Positions 51,317 through 60,184 of a stretch of 64,000 nt of DNA are shown here, piece after piece. The translations under genes were made by a program, and so were the position numbers. The stretch is taken from positions 186,001 to 250,000 of the forward strand of contig NZ_JASJOF010000001.1 of NCBI RefSeq assembly GCF_030163795.1, given 5' to 3'. The notes under the pieces were generated by a model. The model made no database searches and was not told the origin of the DNA. It saw nothing but the letters and a program-made list of their open reading frames with translations. Origin of the DNA: Roseicyclus marinus. Lineage in GTDB: Bacteria; Pseudomonadota; Alphaproteobacteria; Rhodobacterales; Rhodobacteraceae. Positions within the stretch are counted from its first letter, which is position 1, and every line of letters begins with the position of its first letter.

Positions 51317-52233
51317 CGTGCCACCTGCAGCGGCGGGAGGACCTGTTCGATCCGGTCGCGATAGGCTTCGTATTTCGCGGGCAGCTTCAGCGCCTCGCCC
51401 AGATGCGCGGGATCCTCATCCACGGCGAAACCCGGCGGGTCGGTCGCGATTTCGAACAGGACGCCGCCCGGTTCGCGGAAATAGATCGCGTTGAAATACT
51501 GTCGGTCGATGACGGGCGTGGTGGGATGCCCGGCGCTGGCGAGCTTTTCCATCCAGTCGCGCTGTATCGCGTCGGTTTCGGCGCGGAAGGCGATGTGATG
51601 GATCGATCCTGCCCCCTGCCGCCCGATGGAGGGCGCGTCCGAGCGCATCAGGTCGATCACCGCGCCGCGCGCGTCGCCCGGAGCCTGAAGGCGCAGGCGT
51701 TCGGTACCGCCTGCGGTCTCGTGGCCGGTTTCGACATAGCCGAAGATCTCGGTCAAAAGCCGTGCGGTGGGCGCGATGTCGCTTTCCCAGAGCGTAACGG
51801 AATGGAAACCGTCGAGCGGCGCGTCGCTGTCGCGGTCGGTTTCGACCAGTTCGACCGGCGCGCCATCGGGATCGCGCAGCGTGAGGACGCGTTGCCCGAA
51901 GCGGTCGGTCGGGCCGTCGAAATCGACGGCGTCCAGCGCGAGTGTTTCCATCCAGCCGTCAAAGCCGCCCTTGGGCACGGCATAGGCATAGGCCGAGGCC
52001 ATGCCCGGACCGGCGCGGCCGGGGCCCGCATCGGCGAAGGGAAAGAAGGTCAGGATCGTGCCGGGGCTGCCCGCGCTGTCACCGTAATAGAGGTGATAGG
52101 TGCCGGGATCGTCGAAATTGACGGTTTTCTTGACGAGCCGCTGGCGCAGCCTGCCGGTGTAGAAGGCGAGATTGGCCTGCGGGGGGCCGGAGATGGCCGT
52201 GACATGGTGCAGGCCCGGAATTGTGCGGGTCAT
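51313..52233 (-). CDS. Ring-cleaving dioxygenase of the VOC superfamily (MhqE/MhqO-like)
   Basis: 306 residues from MTRTIPGLHHVTAISG. Two glyoxalase/VOC halves: the first with HHVTAISGPPQANLAFYTGR and DDPGTYHLYYGDSAGSPGT, the second with GFHSVTLWESDIAPT, GSIHHIAFRAETDAIQRDWM and FREPGGVLFEIATDPPGF. Metal ligands are most likely His-9/10, the His of SIHHIAF and Glu of LFEIATD. The family comprises hydroquinone-specific extradiol dioxygenases. Paired with an MhqD-like hydrolase downstream. The frame to 52386 is non-coding. Confidence 0.87.
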   Translation of the reverse strand: MTRTIPGLHHVTAISGPPQANLAFYTGRLRQRLVKKTVNFDDPGTYHLYYGDSAGSPGTILTFFPFADAGPGRAGPGMASAYAYAVPKGGFDGWMETLALDAVDFDGPTDRFGQRVLTLRDPDGAPVELVETDRDSDAPLDGFHSVTLWESDIAPTARLLTEIFGYVETGHETAGGTERLRLQAPGDARGAVIDLMRSDAPSIGRQGAGSIHHIAFRAETDAIQRDWMEKLASAGHPTTPVIDRQYFNAIYFREPGGVLFEIATDPPGFAVDEDPAHLGEALKLPAKYEAYRDRIEQVLPPLQVAR

Positions 52234-52361
52234 CTTGGGATCTCCTGAAAGGATAGGGCGAGGCCCTGTTTCGCTATCCAAGATGGCGCAGGATGGTTCG
52301 CGCGCAAATGCACATGGGCACAGGGTCGATGTGCCGGAATGCACGGATCGGGCATGGGGCC

Positions 52362-52799
52362 TCAGACAGCGGGCGTGGTGCCGCAAGCCTCGAAGGCGGC
52401 GACCTCGGGCGCGGCGCCTGCGAGGGAGGCGGAAAATTCCGCATCGCCCGCGCGAAAGAGCGCGCGCGCATTGCCCGAGAGCCCGGCCAGCACATTGCCG
52501 AAGCCACGGTCAGCCACGGTGAGCGCAAGGCCATCCTGCGAGAGAATGTGCCGGTCGGTCGAGATGGTGAGGTCGGCGCCATCAAGGAAGGCGATGGAGA
52601 AGATCGCGGCCTCGGGCCATGGCGTGGGCGCGGTGATCGTGATGGTCCAGAGCGGCGGGCCGGGATCATGGGTCAGGCGGATGTCGAGGCCGTTTTCCGC
52701 ATGGGTGAGGGTGCAGAGCGCGCCATCCGTCCCGGCCTGCCACGCGGCGGCGGGGTGGGTGAGGGTGACGGCGGCAAGGGCAGCGATAAACAGGCGCAT
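52362..52799 (-). CDS. Secreted protein of unknown function
   Basis: 145 residues with a signal peptide (MRLFIAALAAVTLTHPAAA, cleavage before WQAG). The mature part has two Cys (ALCTLTHAENG, FEACGTTPAV) that could form a disulfide, and a beta-rich composition (LWTITITAPTPWPEAAIFSI). I do not recognise the family. It lies 128 bases upstream of the VOC gene, on the same strand, and is divergent from the rhodanese gene. Confidence 0.6.
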   Translation of the reverse strand: MRLFIAALAAVTLTHPAAAWQAGTDGALCTLTHAENGLDIRLTHDPGPPLWTITITAPTPWPEAAIFSIAFLDGADLTISTDRHILSQDGLALTVADRGFGNVLAGLSGNARALFRAGDAEFSASLAGAAPEVAAFEACGTTPAV

Positions 52800-52933
52800 G
52801 GGGCGAGGGTAGGGCGCAGGACGCGGGGGGAAAGGGGCGGCAGTGCGCCCAAGGGACAGGCGATTGCAACTGACGGTTGACTCTGTCCATCAACAGGCGG
52901 ACCCTGACGGGAGAGGAAAAAAGGGAGGACGCC

Positions 52934-53533
52934 ATGCGTATCACGGCTTTTGCTTTCGCAATCGTGGCTATGCCGGGGCTGGCCATGGCCGATGGGGTGG
53001 GGATCACGGCCGACATGATGTCGGCGAGCGTGCCCACGCCGACGGGAATGGTCGAAATCTCGCGCAATCAGGATACGGCGCATCGGCTGGAGGGAGATTG
53101 GACGCTGACCTCGCGGCCCTGTCCGAATTTCTGCATCCAGCCGATGGTGCCCGCGCCCGGTGTGACGCCTGTGGGCGAGCTGGAGGTGATCGCGGCCCTG
53201 CAGGACCCCGGCACGGTGGTGATCGACGGGCGCATCCGGCCCGAATTCGAGGCGGGCACGATCCCCGGCGCGATCTCGGTCCCCTACAACGAGGCGGCGG
53301 ATCGGTTGGGCGAATTGGGCTGCGAGGTCGATTTCGACGGGTTCATCTGCGAGGGGGATATCCCGCAGGTGGTCTTGTTCTGCAACGGGCCGTGGTGCGG
53401 CCAGTCGCCGACGGCGGCGCGCAACATGATCGAGGCCGGGTTCCCGGCGGAGAATATCAGTTATTACCGGGGGGGGATGCAGAACTGGCAGGGGTTGGGG
53501 TTGACCGTGGTGCCGGGGGGCGCCGGGGGGTGA
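52934..53533 (+). CDS. Exported rhodanese-like protein
   Basis: 199 residues. A signal peptide (MRITAFAFAIVAMPGLAMA) sends it to the periplasm. The rhodanese domain (about residues 85-195) shows VVIDGRIRPEFEAGTIPGAI and the active loop VLFCNGPWCGQSPTAAR with the catalytic Cys, followed by SYYRGGMQNWQGLGLTVV. Extra Cys in RPCPNFCIQP precede it. It may transfer sulfur or act in periplasmic redox. Start ATG 52934 has GGGAGG. Confidence 0.87.
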   Translation: MRITAFAFAIVAMPGLAMADGVGITADMMSASVPTPTGMVEISRNQDTAHRLEGDWTLTSRPCPNFCIQPMVPAPGVTPVGELEVIAALQDPGTVVIDGRIRPEFEAGTIPGAISVPYNEAADRLGELGCEVDFDGFICEGDIPQVVLFCNGPWCGQSPTAARNMIEAGFPAENISYYRGGMQNWQGLGLTVVPGGAGG

Positions 53534-53560
53534 TGTGACCCAAGGGGGTGGGTGGTGGTT

Positions 53561-53627
53561 GTGCGCCTGAAGGCGCGGCACCCTACACGTGACCAAAACA
53601 TCGGGTAGAGTGTGCCTTCAGGCGCAC
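53561..53627. repeat. REP-like inverted pair between convergent rhodanese and uvrB genes
   Basis: Two copies of GTGCGCCTGAAGGC lie in opposite orientation (53561-53574 and, as GCCTTCAGGCGCAC, 53614-53627). Each arm is itself a small hairpin (GCGCCT-GA-AGGCGC in the left). Flanks also agree (CACCCTACACG and CACTCTACCCG when both are read in the same sense). This resembles a bipartite REP/BIME element and may end transcription from both sides. Confidence 0.65.
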
Positions 53628-53640
53628 CCCACGCATTCCT

Positions 53641-55833
53641 TCACCGCCCCCGCCGAGCCTTCCCACCCCTTTGCCCGGGACGCCCTGCCGTTGAACGGCC
53701 TTTCATCTTCTGGGCCTCGTCCACCGCTTCCTCCACCGCCGATTGGCGGGCGAGGGGGTCGTCGGCCACGGCCAGTTCCACCGCTTCGAGCCGTTTGACC
53801 TCGTCCCGGAGACGCGCCGCTTCCTCGAATTCGAGGTTCTCGGCGGCCTTGCGCATCTGGGCGCGCAACCCGTCGAGATGGGCGGCGAGGTTCGCGCCGA
53901 CCAGCGGTTTTTCCACCTTGGCTGTAACGCGGTTCATGTCGGTGTCGCCCTGGTAGAGGCCCGCCAGAACATCCTCCACGTTCTTTTTCACCGTGGCCGG
54001 CGTGATCCCGTGTTCCTCGTTATAGGCGATCTGTTTCGCGCGGCGGCGGTCGGTTTCGCGCAGCGCGCGTTCCATCGAGCCGGTGATGCGGTCGGCATAC
54101 ATGATCACGCGCCCCTCGGCGTTGCGCGCGGCCCGGCCGATGGTCTGGATGAGCGAAGTCTCGGAGCGCAGGAAACCTTCCTTGTCGGCATCGAGGATGG
54201 CCACCAGACCGCATTCGGGAATGTCCAGGCCTTCGCGCAACAGGTTGATGCCGATCAGCACGTCGAAGGCCCCCAGCCGCAGATCGCGCAGGATCTCGAT
54301 CCGTTCGATCGTGTCGATGTCGGAGTGCATGTAGCGCACGCGAATGCCCTGTTCGTGCAGGTATTCGGTCAGATCCTCGGCCATGCGTTTCGTCAGGGTG
54401 GTGACGAGCGTGCGGAAGCCGCGGGCCGCGACCTTGCGGATTTCATCGAGCAGATCGTCGACCTGCATCTCGACGGGGCGGATTTCGACGATCGGGTCCA
54501 GAAGGCCCGTGGGGCGGATCACCTGTTCGACGAACACGCCGCCCGCCTGTTCCAGTTCCCATGCGGCGGGCGTGGCCGAGACATAGACCGATTGCGGGCG
54601 CATCGCGTCCCATTCCTCGAACTTGAGGGGGCGGTTGTCCATGCAGGACGGCAGGCGGAAGCCGTGTTCGGCCAGCGTGAATTTGCGCCGGTAGTCGCCC
54701 CGATACATGCCGCCGATCTGGGGGATGCTGACATGGCTTTCGTCGGCAAAGACGATGGCATTGTCGGGGATGTATTCGAAGAGCGTGGGCGGCGGTTCGC
54801 CCGGCGCGCGGCCCGTGAGGTAGCGGGAATAATTCTCGATCCCGTTGCAGACGCCTGTTGCCTCGAGCATTTCGAGGTCGAAATTGGTGCGTTGTTCGAG
54901 GCGCTGGGCCTCCAAGAGCTTGCCCTCGCCCACGAGCTGGTCGAGGCGCTGCTTGAGTTCCGCCTTTATCCCCTTGATCGCCTGCTGCATCGTGGGGCGC
55001 GGCGTGACGTAGTGGGAATTGGCGTAGAGCCGCACCTTGTCGAACGTGTCGGTCTTGTGGCCGGTGAGCGGGTCGAATTCGGTGATCGATTCCAGATCCT
55101 CGCCGAAGAAGGACAGCCGCCAGGCGCGATCGTCGAGGTGGGCCGGCCAAACCTCGAGGCTGTCGCCGCGCACGCGGAAGGAGCCGCGTTGGAACGCCTG
55201 GTCATTGCGGCGGTATTGCTGCGCCACGAGATCGGCCATCACCTTGCGCTGGTCATACTGGCGGCCCGCGAACAGATCCTGGGTCATCGCGCCATAGGTT
55301 TCGACCGAGCCGATACCGTAGATGCAGGAGACGGAGGCCACGATGATCACATCGTCGCGTTCCAGAAGCGCCCGGGTCGCGGAATGGCGCATCCGGTCGA
55401 TCTGTTCGTTGATCTGGCTTTCTTTCTCGATGTAGGTGTCGGAGCGCGCCACATAGGCTTCGGGCTGGTAATAGTCGTAGTAGCTGACGAAATATTCGAC
55501 GGCGTTTTCGGGAAAGAACCCTTTGAATTCGCCGTAAAGCTGGGCGGCGAGCGTCTTGTTCGGGGCAAGGATGATCGCGGGGCGCTGGGTTTCTTCGATC
55601 ACCTTGGCCATGGTGAAGGTCTTGCCGGTGCCGGTCGCGCCCAGAAGCACCTGGTCGCGGTCGCCGCCCTGAACGCCTTGCGACAGTTCCGCGATGGCGC
55701 GCGGCTGGTCGCCGGCGGGTTTGAATTCCGTGTGCATGATGAAGCGCCGCCCGCCTTCGAGTTTCGGGCGGGCGCGGACCGCATCGACCGACAGGCCGGT
55801 ATCGGGCATCGCCTGGGGGGAATTGTTGTGCAT
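53641..55833 (-). CDS. uvrB: Excinuclease ABC subunit UvrB
   Basis: 730 residues. Walker [17 protein letters not shown] (around residue 50-60), the beta-hairpin region [20 protein letters not shown], helicase motifs including [20 protein letters not shown] and [20 protein letters not shown], and a C-terminal UVR domain ([20 protein letters not shown]) followed by a basic tail ([13 protein letters not shown]). It is the damage-verification helicase of nucleotide excision repair. No GTTC-N7-GTTC LexA box was seen in the upstream 150 bases. Confidence 0.97.
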   Translation of the reverse strand: MHNNSPQAMPDTGLSVDAVRARPKLEGGRRFIMHTEFKPAGDQPRAIAELSQGVQGGDRDQVLLGATGTGKTFTMAKVIEETQRPAIILAPNKTLAAQLYGEFKGFFPENAVEYFVSYYDYYQPEAYVARSDTYIEKESQINEQIDRMRHSATRALLERDDVIIVASVSCIYGIGSVETYGAMTQDLFAGRQYDQRKVMADLVAQQYRRNDQAFQRGSFRVRGDSLEVWPAHLDDRAWRLSFFGEDLESITEFDPLTGHKTDTFDKVRLYANSHYVTPRPTMQQAIKGIKAELKQRLDQLVGEGKLLEAQRLEQRTNFDLEMLEATGVCNGIENYSRYLTGRAPGEPPPTLFEYIPDNAIVFADESHVSIPQIGGMYRGDYRRKFTLAEHGFRLPSCMDNRPLKFEEWDAMRPQSVYVSATPAAWELEQAGGVFVEQVIRPTGLLDPIVEIRPVEMQVDDLLDEIRKVAARGFRTLVTTLTKRMAEDLTEYLHEQGIRVRYMHSDIDTIERIEILRDLRLGAFDVLIGINLLREGLDIPECGLVAILDADKEGFLRSETSLIQTIGRAARNAEGRVIMYADRITGSMERALRETDRRRAKQIAYNEEHGITPATVKKNVEDVLAGLYQGDTDMNRVTAKVEKPLVGANLAAHLDGLRAQMRKAAENLEFEEAARLRDEVKRLEAVELAVADDPLARQSAVEEAVDEAQKMKGRSTAGRPGQRGGKARRGR

Positions 55834-56200
55834 GCTTTCGTCTCCGTCAGCTTACCAAATTGACCTGATCGGGCGGCGGTTCAACCCCGCAGGCCGGGCG
55901 CGGCGCATGGTTAACGGGGGGTTTCGAAATCCGTGACAATTTTTACAACTTTAAGGAGAAAATTTCGTTGCGTGGTCCGGGGAGGTTGTCGTAAGTTTCA
56001 GATGCAAGCAGCAGATGTGGTTGCCGGTCGGTGTCGAACCACCCACCCACCCCTCGCTCCCTCGATGCCGGTCGGCAACCCTCTCCTGCTTTCACCCCCC
56101 CTCATCATGGATGACGCAAGCCGCGACAGCTTGGGGTGTGGACAAGCGCGCGGGGCTTTTCCATAAGGCTTGCAGCGATATTGACCGGGATGGAACGACC
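55834..56200. other. Intergenic region between divergent uvrB and the NDUFS4-like gene
   Basis: 367 bases without a convincing gene. An AT-rich stretch at 55930-55970 (GACAATTTTTACAACTTTAAGGAG) may hold the uvrB promoter. An inverted repeat GGTTGCCG (56019-56026) and CGGCAACC (56073-56080) encloses CCACCCACCCACCCC-rich sequence. The probable complex I gene promoter lies nearer 56150. Confidence 0.5.
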
Positions 56201-56512
56201 ATGCGCGCCCGCATCTACAAGCCTGCGAAAACCGCCATGTCCTCGGGCACGGCCAAGACGAGGGAATGGGTGCTGGAATACGCGCCCGACGCCCCGCGCG
56301 AGGTCGATCCGCTGATGGGCTGGACATCGTCGTCGGACATGAACAGCCAGGTGCGGCTGCGTTTCAACACGCTGGAGGCGGCGCAGGATTATGCCAAGGC
56401 CCATGGGATCGAGGCCGTGGTGCTCAAGCCCAAGGAGCGCAAGCCCAACATCCGCGCGCGCGGTTACGGCGAGAATTTCGCCACGGACCGCAAGGGTGCT
56501 TGGACGCACTGA
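56201..56512 (+). CDS. NDUFS4-like NADH dehydrogenase accessory subunit (ETC complex I subunit)
   Basis: 103 residues: [60 protein letters not shown] and the closing [20 protein letters not shown]. This is the ETC complex I conserved region (Pfam PF04800), homologous to mitochondrial NDUFS4 (18 kDa), a supernumerary subunit of alphaproteobacterial complex I. It is encoded away from a nuo operon, which is usual. Start ATG 56201 matches family length. Confidence 0.92.
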   Translation: MRARIYKPAKTAMSSGTAKTREWVLEYAPDAPREVDPLMGWTSSSDMNSQVRLRFNTLEAAQDYAKAHGIEAVVLKPKERKPNIRARGYGENFATDRKGAWTH

Positions 56513-56547
56513 TCCTTCGTGACCGCGCCGACCAAGGTGAACTTCTC

Positions 56548-57225
56548 TCAGCCGATGGCTTTCAAAACCTCGCGCAATTCGGGGTGAAGCGTCCGGTTTC
56601 CGAGCGTTTGGTCCCCTTGGGGCCCAGTGCGGAACCCAAGGATGCCCGCCCCCGGCGCTTCGTCGCCGTGCGCCTGCGTGGCGGCATCGATGGATAGATA
56701 CTCGGCGATCAGGAGGCCGGTTGCCTCAAAAGCCCGGTTCGCGGAGGATTTCGTCTTGTAGCCAGCGGCGCGGGCCATCTGCGAATCCGTCAACCCGTCG
56801 TCGCCAGCGAGGGCCAATGCCGTCAGCATGGCGTGCTGGGGGCGCGACAGGGAAATCTGGCCGAGCGCTTCGCGATATTCATCGACGCTTGGCACGGTGA
56901 AACCGGTTCCCTCATCGACCCTGCGATCCACGATCCGCTGAGCCTCGCGCGCGTCGATGACATCGTGCAAGGCGGCGATCGCGGCCTCTTCGGTCGCACC
57001 GGTCGCTTCGGCGATGATCCTGCGCGCGTTCGTGGGCGGTTTGGGGAAGGCGCGGGCGATATATTCCCCAGACAGCCGCCCGGACTTGATCTGGTATCTG
57101 CCATGTTCGCCCAGCTGCACGGCGGCTGGCGTATCCGCGGGGCGGGCGGCCTGCTTCTTTTTCGTTTTGTCCTTGAACAAGGAGCGACCGGTGGCCGTTT
57201 GGCCGTCCGTGTTGAAACGCGTCAT
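56548..57225 (-). CDS. Uncharacterised protein
   Basis: 225 residues from MTRFNTDGQTATGR. The N-terminus is basic and disordered (SLFKDKTKKKQAARPADTP). The middle has helical segments (RIIAEATGATEEAAIAALHD, VIDAREAQRIVDRRVDEG), and the last 60 residues may include a winged-helix-like fold (DGLTDSQMARAAGYKTKSSA) with terminal LGNRTLHPELREVLKAIG. No family is recognised; DNA binding is only suggested. It converges with the NDUFS4-like gene (36-base gap) and lies downstream of csp on the same strand. Confidence 0.6.
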   Translation of the reverse strand: MTRFNTDGQTATGRSLFKDKTKKKQAARPADTPAAVQLGEHGRYQIKSGRLSGEYIARAFPKPPTNARRIIAEATGATEEAAIAALHDVIDAREAQRIVDRRVDEGTGFTVPSVDEYREALGQISLSRPQHAMLTALALAGDDGLTDSQMARAAGYKTKSSANRAFEATGLLIAEYLSIDAATQAHGDEAPGAGILGFRTGPQGDQTLGNRTLHPELREVLKAIG

Positions 57226-57412
57226 GGGGGTATTCTCCGGTCTTTGGGGTGGGCAGGCAGGGCTCATGCCCAGCTCAGGCTGGACGCCGCTCCACCTCTG
57301 AAAATGTCACGAGCGGCGGGACCGCTGTCGCGCACCAAGCTTGTCTTGGGGGACGTGAGGGCGAATTGGTGGAATGACCGGGCACCCCCTTAGGGGCACC
57401 CGTCCAATCCTG

Positions 57413-57619
57413 TCAGGCGAGCGCGAGATTGATCGCGCTTTCGCGGCCATCGCCGCCCGCTTCGACATCATAGGTCACCTTCTGGGCATCGGCGAGGCCG
57501 GTGAGGCCAGCGCGCTCGACAGCCGAGATGTGGACGAAAACGTCCTTGCCGCCCGATTCCGGTTCGATGAAGCCGAAACCTTTGGTGGTGTTGAACCATT
57601 TCACGGTGCCATTGGCCAT
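57413..57619 (-). CDS. Cold-shock protein, CspA family
   Basis: 68 residues. MANGTVKWFNTTKGFGFIEP contains RNP-1 (KGFGFI), followed by GGKDVFVHISAVERAG with RNP-2 (VFVHIS). A single OB-fold nucleic-acid-binding protein that melts RNA structure, typical CspA length. A long AT-rich leader (57620 to about 57840) upstream is consistent with a cold-responsive 5' UTR, though no cold box was identified. Confidence 0.95.
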   Translation of the reverse strand: MANGTVKWFNTTKGFGFIEPESGGKDVFVHISAVERAGLTGLADAQKVTYDVEAGGDGRESAINLALA

Positions 57620-58149
57620 GTCCGTGGTCTCCTGTTCTGGGTGCTGCCCGCAGAATGCGGCAGCTCGGCAAAGTCAGACTGAGAGATCGACTGAAGCCGG
57701 ATGAACGGGAGCAGAGGGTCGCAGAGAATAACGTTGTACCTTTACAGGTGGTTGCTGAGCCCTTGGAACACAAGCGCTTTCACCCTGCGCCGGGATATTT
57801 CATTTCAATTCCGATACGTTGTCATTGAAAATAATTTTTCAATTCCCATCTGATGCGTAACAAATGCCCCGCAGTCCACGCCTGATGTGGGTCCGGGCGC
57901 GCGTTCAGCGCGCCCACAATGCGCGGCCCGATTTCATCTGCCCGATGTCGCAGACGTGGGTCGCTTCGCGGCGACAGGGCAGGTCGCCCATTCCGGAAAG
58001 ACCGACCCATCTGAACGCGGTCTGCGCCGCTTGGCCGTGTCATCCGGTTCTTCGGTTCGGGCGGCGCAAGAAGGGCTACCCGCGCAACTGATTGCGTGTC
58101 GGGGATCTTTGCACAGCGATGCGGCGCTTTCTCCGCAGGAGGATTTTCC
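57620..58149. other. Intergenic region: csp leader and promoter area of the 58 kb gene cluster
   Basis: 530 bases between the divergent csp and the gene at 58150. Bases up to about 57850 are AT-rich at the far end (57790-57850: CATTTCAATTCCGATACG, AAAATAATTTTTCAATTC) and likely carry the csp promoter and long leader. The remaining 300 bases are GC-rich. Small open frames here are not convincing. GGAGG (58139-58143) is the Shine-Dalgarno of the next gene. Confidence 0.5.
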
Positions 58150-58536
58150 ATGAACATGCCTGATTGGCTCAAGCCTGCGATCTATGCGGCGGGTGCTGGC
58201 GCCGCCGTCCTCGGCATCGTCGGTTTCACCTGGGGCGGATGGGTGACGGGCCAAACCGCCCATGAGCGGGCGATGGCCATGTCCCACGATGATGTCGTCG
58301 CGGCCATGGTTCCCGTGTGTCTTGATATCGCCGCGCGCGACCCGGATCAGACGGCGGTTCTTGCCACGCTCCGCACCACGGCAACTTATCAGCGGCGCGG
58401 CACCCTGATGGACGCCGGATGGGCGACCATGCCCGGCACGACCGCGCCGGATCGTGACATCGCACAGGCCTGTCTGTCGATGATCGACCTCGACGCGGCG
58501 CCCGCCCAAAGGACAATCCCGGCGGACGGCGGATGA
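58150..58536 (+). CDS. Small membrane-anchored protein of a conserved alphaproteobacterial type
   Basis: 128 residues. One membrane segment near the N-terminus (LKPAIYAAGAGAAVLGIVGF) is followed immediately by TWGGWVTGQTAHERAM, a FxWGGWVTG motif common in small uncharacterised alphaproteobacterial proteins, and a helical domain with two Cys (MVPVCLDIAARD, IAQACLSMIDLD). Function is unknown. Its Shine-Dalgarno is AGGAGG. Its stop overlaps the next start (ATGA), so the three genes 58150-60021 are coupled. Confidence 0.78.
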   Translation: MNMPDWLKPAIYAAGAGAAVLGIVGFTWGGWVTGQTAHERAMAMSHDDVVAAMVPVCLDIAARDPDQTAVLATLRTTATYQRRGTLMDAGWATMPGTTAPDRDIAQACLSMIDLDAAPAQRTIPADGG

Positions 58537-59144
58537 GCATGGGCGCCGTCGCGCTGCGTTTGCGGCCGCTGGGGTCGCGGCTTGTCAAAGCGATGATGGC
58601 CGCGAGCCTTGCGATTGCGTCGCTGGTGTTTCCGGCAGTCGCGCAGGATGGAACCGGAACCGCCCCGCCGAACGCGGTGGCGCGCGACAATGGTGGAGGC
58701 TGGGATTGCAGGATCGGGTACCGGGTCGAGGATGCGGCCTGTGTTGCGATCGACATTCCCGACAACGCTTATGCCAACGGCCGGTCATACGGGCCGGGCT
58801 GGGCCTGCCGACGCGGATACGTCGAGGTGTCGGGCATGTCTTGCGCCGCGATCCCGGTGCCGGAGAATGCCTTCTTGCGATCCTCGGGCTTCGACTGGCA
58901 GTGCCGACGGGGATACCGCGAGGACCGCGACGCTTGTGTTCGGATTGCCGTTCCCGAAAACGCGTATCTCACCAACGATCCGTCGAGCTTGGGCTGGGTG
59001 TGCGAGCGTGGCTTTGAGGCTCTGAACGATGCGTGTGTGCCGATCGAGATCCCGGCGAACGCCCATCTCGACCGCTCCGGCAACCGCTGGCGCTGCGATC
59101 GCAATTTTCAGCACTCGGATGGGGAATGTGTTCTTGGACGATAG
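58533..59144 (+). CDS. Secreted protein with five cysteine-containing tandem repeats
   Basis: 203 residues. A long signal-like N-terminus (MMAASLAIASLVFPAVAQ) precedes five repeats of about 32 residues (56-88, 89-120, 121-153, 154-184 and a truncated 185-203). Consensus: [GD]WxCxRGY....DACVxIxVPxNAxL. Each complete repeat has two Cys (W-x-C and x-C-V), implying one disulfide per repeat. I do not know a function; a beta-solenoid or receptor-like array is possible. It is expected in the periplasm or outside. Coupled to its neighbours by ATGA upstream and a 26-base overlap with the transglutaminase downstream. Confidence 0.8.
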   Translation: MSMGAVALRLRPLGSRLVKAMMAASLAIASLVFPAVAQDGTGTAPPNAVARDNGGGWDCRIGYRVEDAACVAIDIPDNAYANGRSYGPGWACRRGYVEVSGMSCAAIPVPENAFLRSSGFDWQCRRGYREDRDACVRIAVPENAYLTNDPSSLGWVCERGFEALNDACVPIEIPANAHLDRSGNRWRCDRNFQHSDGECVLGR

Positions 59145-60021
59145 GAACCCGAATGCGACCCTCGACGAACCAGAGGGCATAAGGATACGGATCGGTTGCC
59201 GCCTGCGCTACCAGCTGATGCAGGACACGCCATTCATCGCCATGCTGAACGTGCATCACGCGCGCTCGGGTGATCTTGAACGGGCCGACGATCTGGTGAC
59301 GGAGCCGCGCGTTCCGCTGGACAGGTATCGCGACAAATTCGGAAATCTTTGCACGCGATTGGTTGCCCCCGCGGGCGCGTTCATCTTGTCGACGGACGGG
59401 ATAATCCGCGATACGGGACGACCCGATCCCGCGGTTCCCGATGTGGCCCAGCACGCGGTTCAGGATCTGCCCTTCGAAACGCTGCCCTACCTTTTGGGAA
59501 GCCGCTATTGCGACACGGATCTTATGTCGGATGCCGCGTGGCACCTGTTCGAGACCACCGAACCCGGCAGCGCGCGCGTCAAGGCGATCTGCACTTTCGT
59601 TCACGAAACCATTTCGTTTGACTACATGCAGGCCAGCGCGACGCGCACGGCGTCCGAAACGCTTTCCGGCCGATTTGGTGTCTGTCGGGATTTTACCCAT
59701 CTCGCCATCACCCTGTGCCGATGCATGAACATTCCGGCCCGATACTGCACGGGGTATCTGAGCGAGATCGGCCAACCCACACCCCATCCGCCCGACGATT
59801 TCGCGGCATGGATGGAGGTCTTTCTGGGTGGCCGCTGGTGGGTTTTCGATCCGCGCAACAACAGCCCGCGTATCGGTCGGATCTTGATCGCCCATGGGCG
59901 CGACGCCGCCGATGTGCCCCTTACCCAGACGTTTGGTCCCAACACGTTGACCCAGTTCGAGGTCTGGACCAGCGACGCCGAAGACGACGTGGCCAAGGGC
60001 GTGCCCGGATCGTCGAGCTAG
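59119..60021 (+). CDS. Transglutaminase-like protein with degenerate catalytic triad
   Basis: 300 residues from MGNVFLDDRNPN (start may be GTG 59128). A beta-rich N-terminal domain is followed by the transglutaminase-like core: catalytic-type Cys in SGRFGVCRDFTHLAI near residue 195, but the position of the His (normally H-A-W) is Ala in DDFAAWMEVFLGGRWWVFDP; the Asp of FDPRNN is kept. Other hallmarks are IPARYCTGYLSEI and PRIGRILIAHGRDAADV. No signal peptide. It follows the Cys-repeat gene with overlap. Activity is doubtful; a structural or cysteine-protease-like role is possible. Confidence 0.8.
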   Translation: MGNVFLDDRNPNATLDEPEGIRIRIGCRLRYQLMQDTPFIAMLNVHHARSGDLERADDLVTEPRVPLDRYRDKFGNLCTRLVAPAGAFILSTDGIIRDTGRPDPAVPDVAQHAVQDLPFETLPYLLGSRYCDTDLMSDAAWHLFETTEPGSARVKAICTFVHETISFDYMQASATRTASETLSGRFGVCRDFTHLAITLCRCMNIPARYCTGYLSEIGQPTPHPPDDFAAWMEVFLGGRWWVFDPRNNSPRIGRILIAHGRDAADVPLTQTFGPNTLTQFEVWTSDAEDDVAKGVPGSSS

Positions 60022-60184
60022 GCGCGACCAACAGGCTTTTTGACGCTTGATGTTGCGCAAGGTGGCGCGGGTGAGGTTACGCGTCCGGACGATGCCCAAC
60101 AGGCCGCAGCGCAACAGTGTGATCCCCGCGCTGTCCATGGCCGCATCGGCAGGCGGCCAGCGGTGGGGCATCGCGGCCCCTAAG

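Noticed and set aside
55834-55990. LexA/SOS box upstream of uvrB
   Set aside because: No GTTC-N7-GTTC or GAAC-N7-GAAC was found in the leader; the single GGTTCAACC lacks a partner.
56019-56080. tRNA-like or RNA gene at the GGTTGCCG/CGGCAACC inverted repeat
   Set aside because: No cloverleaf or T-arm can be built; only an 8-bp stem around a CCACC-rich loop.
57864-58153. Small open frames between csp and the 58150 gene
   Set aside because: They lack Shine-Dalgarno sequences and family features and overlap the leader; they look like GC-driven shadows.
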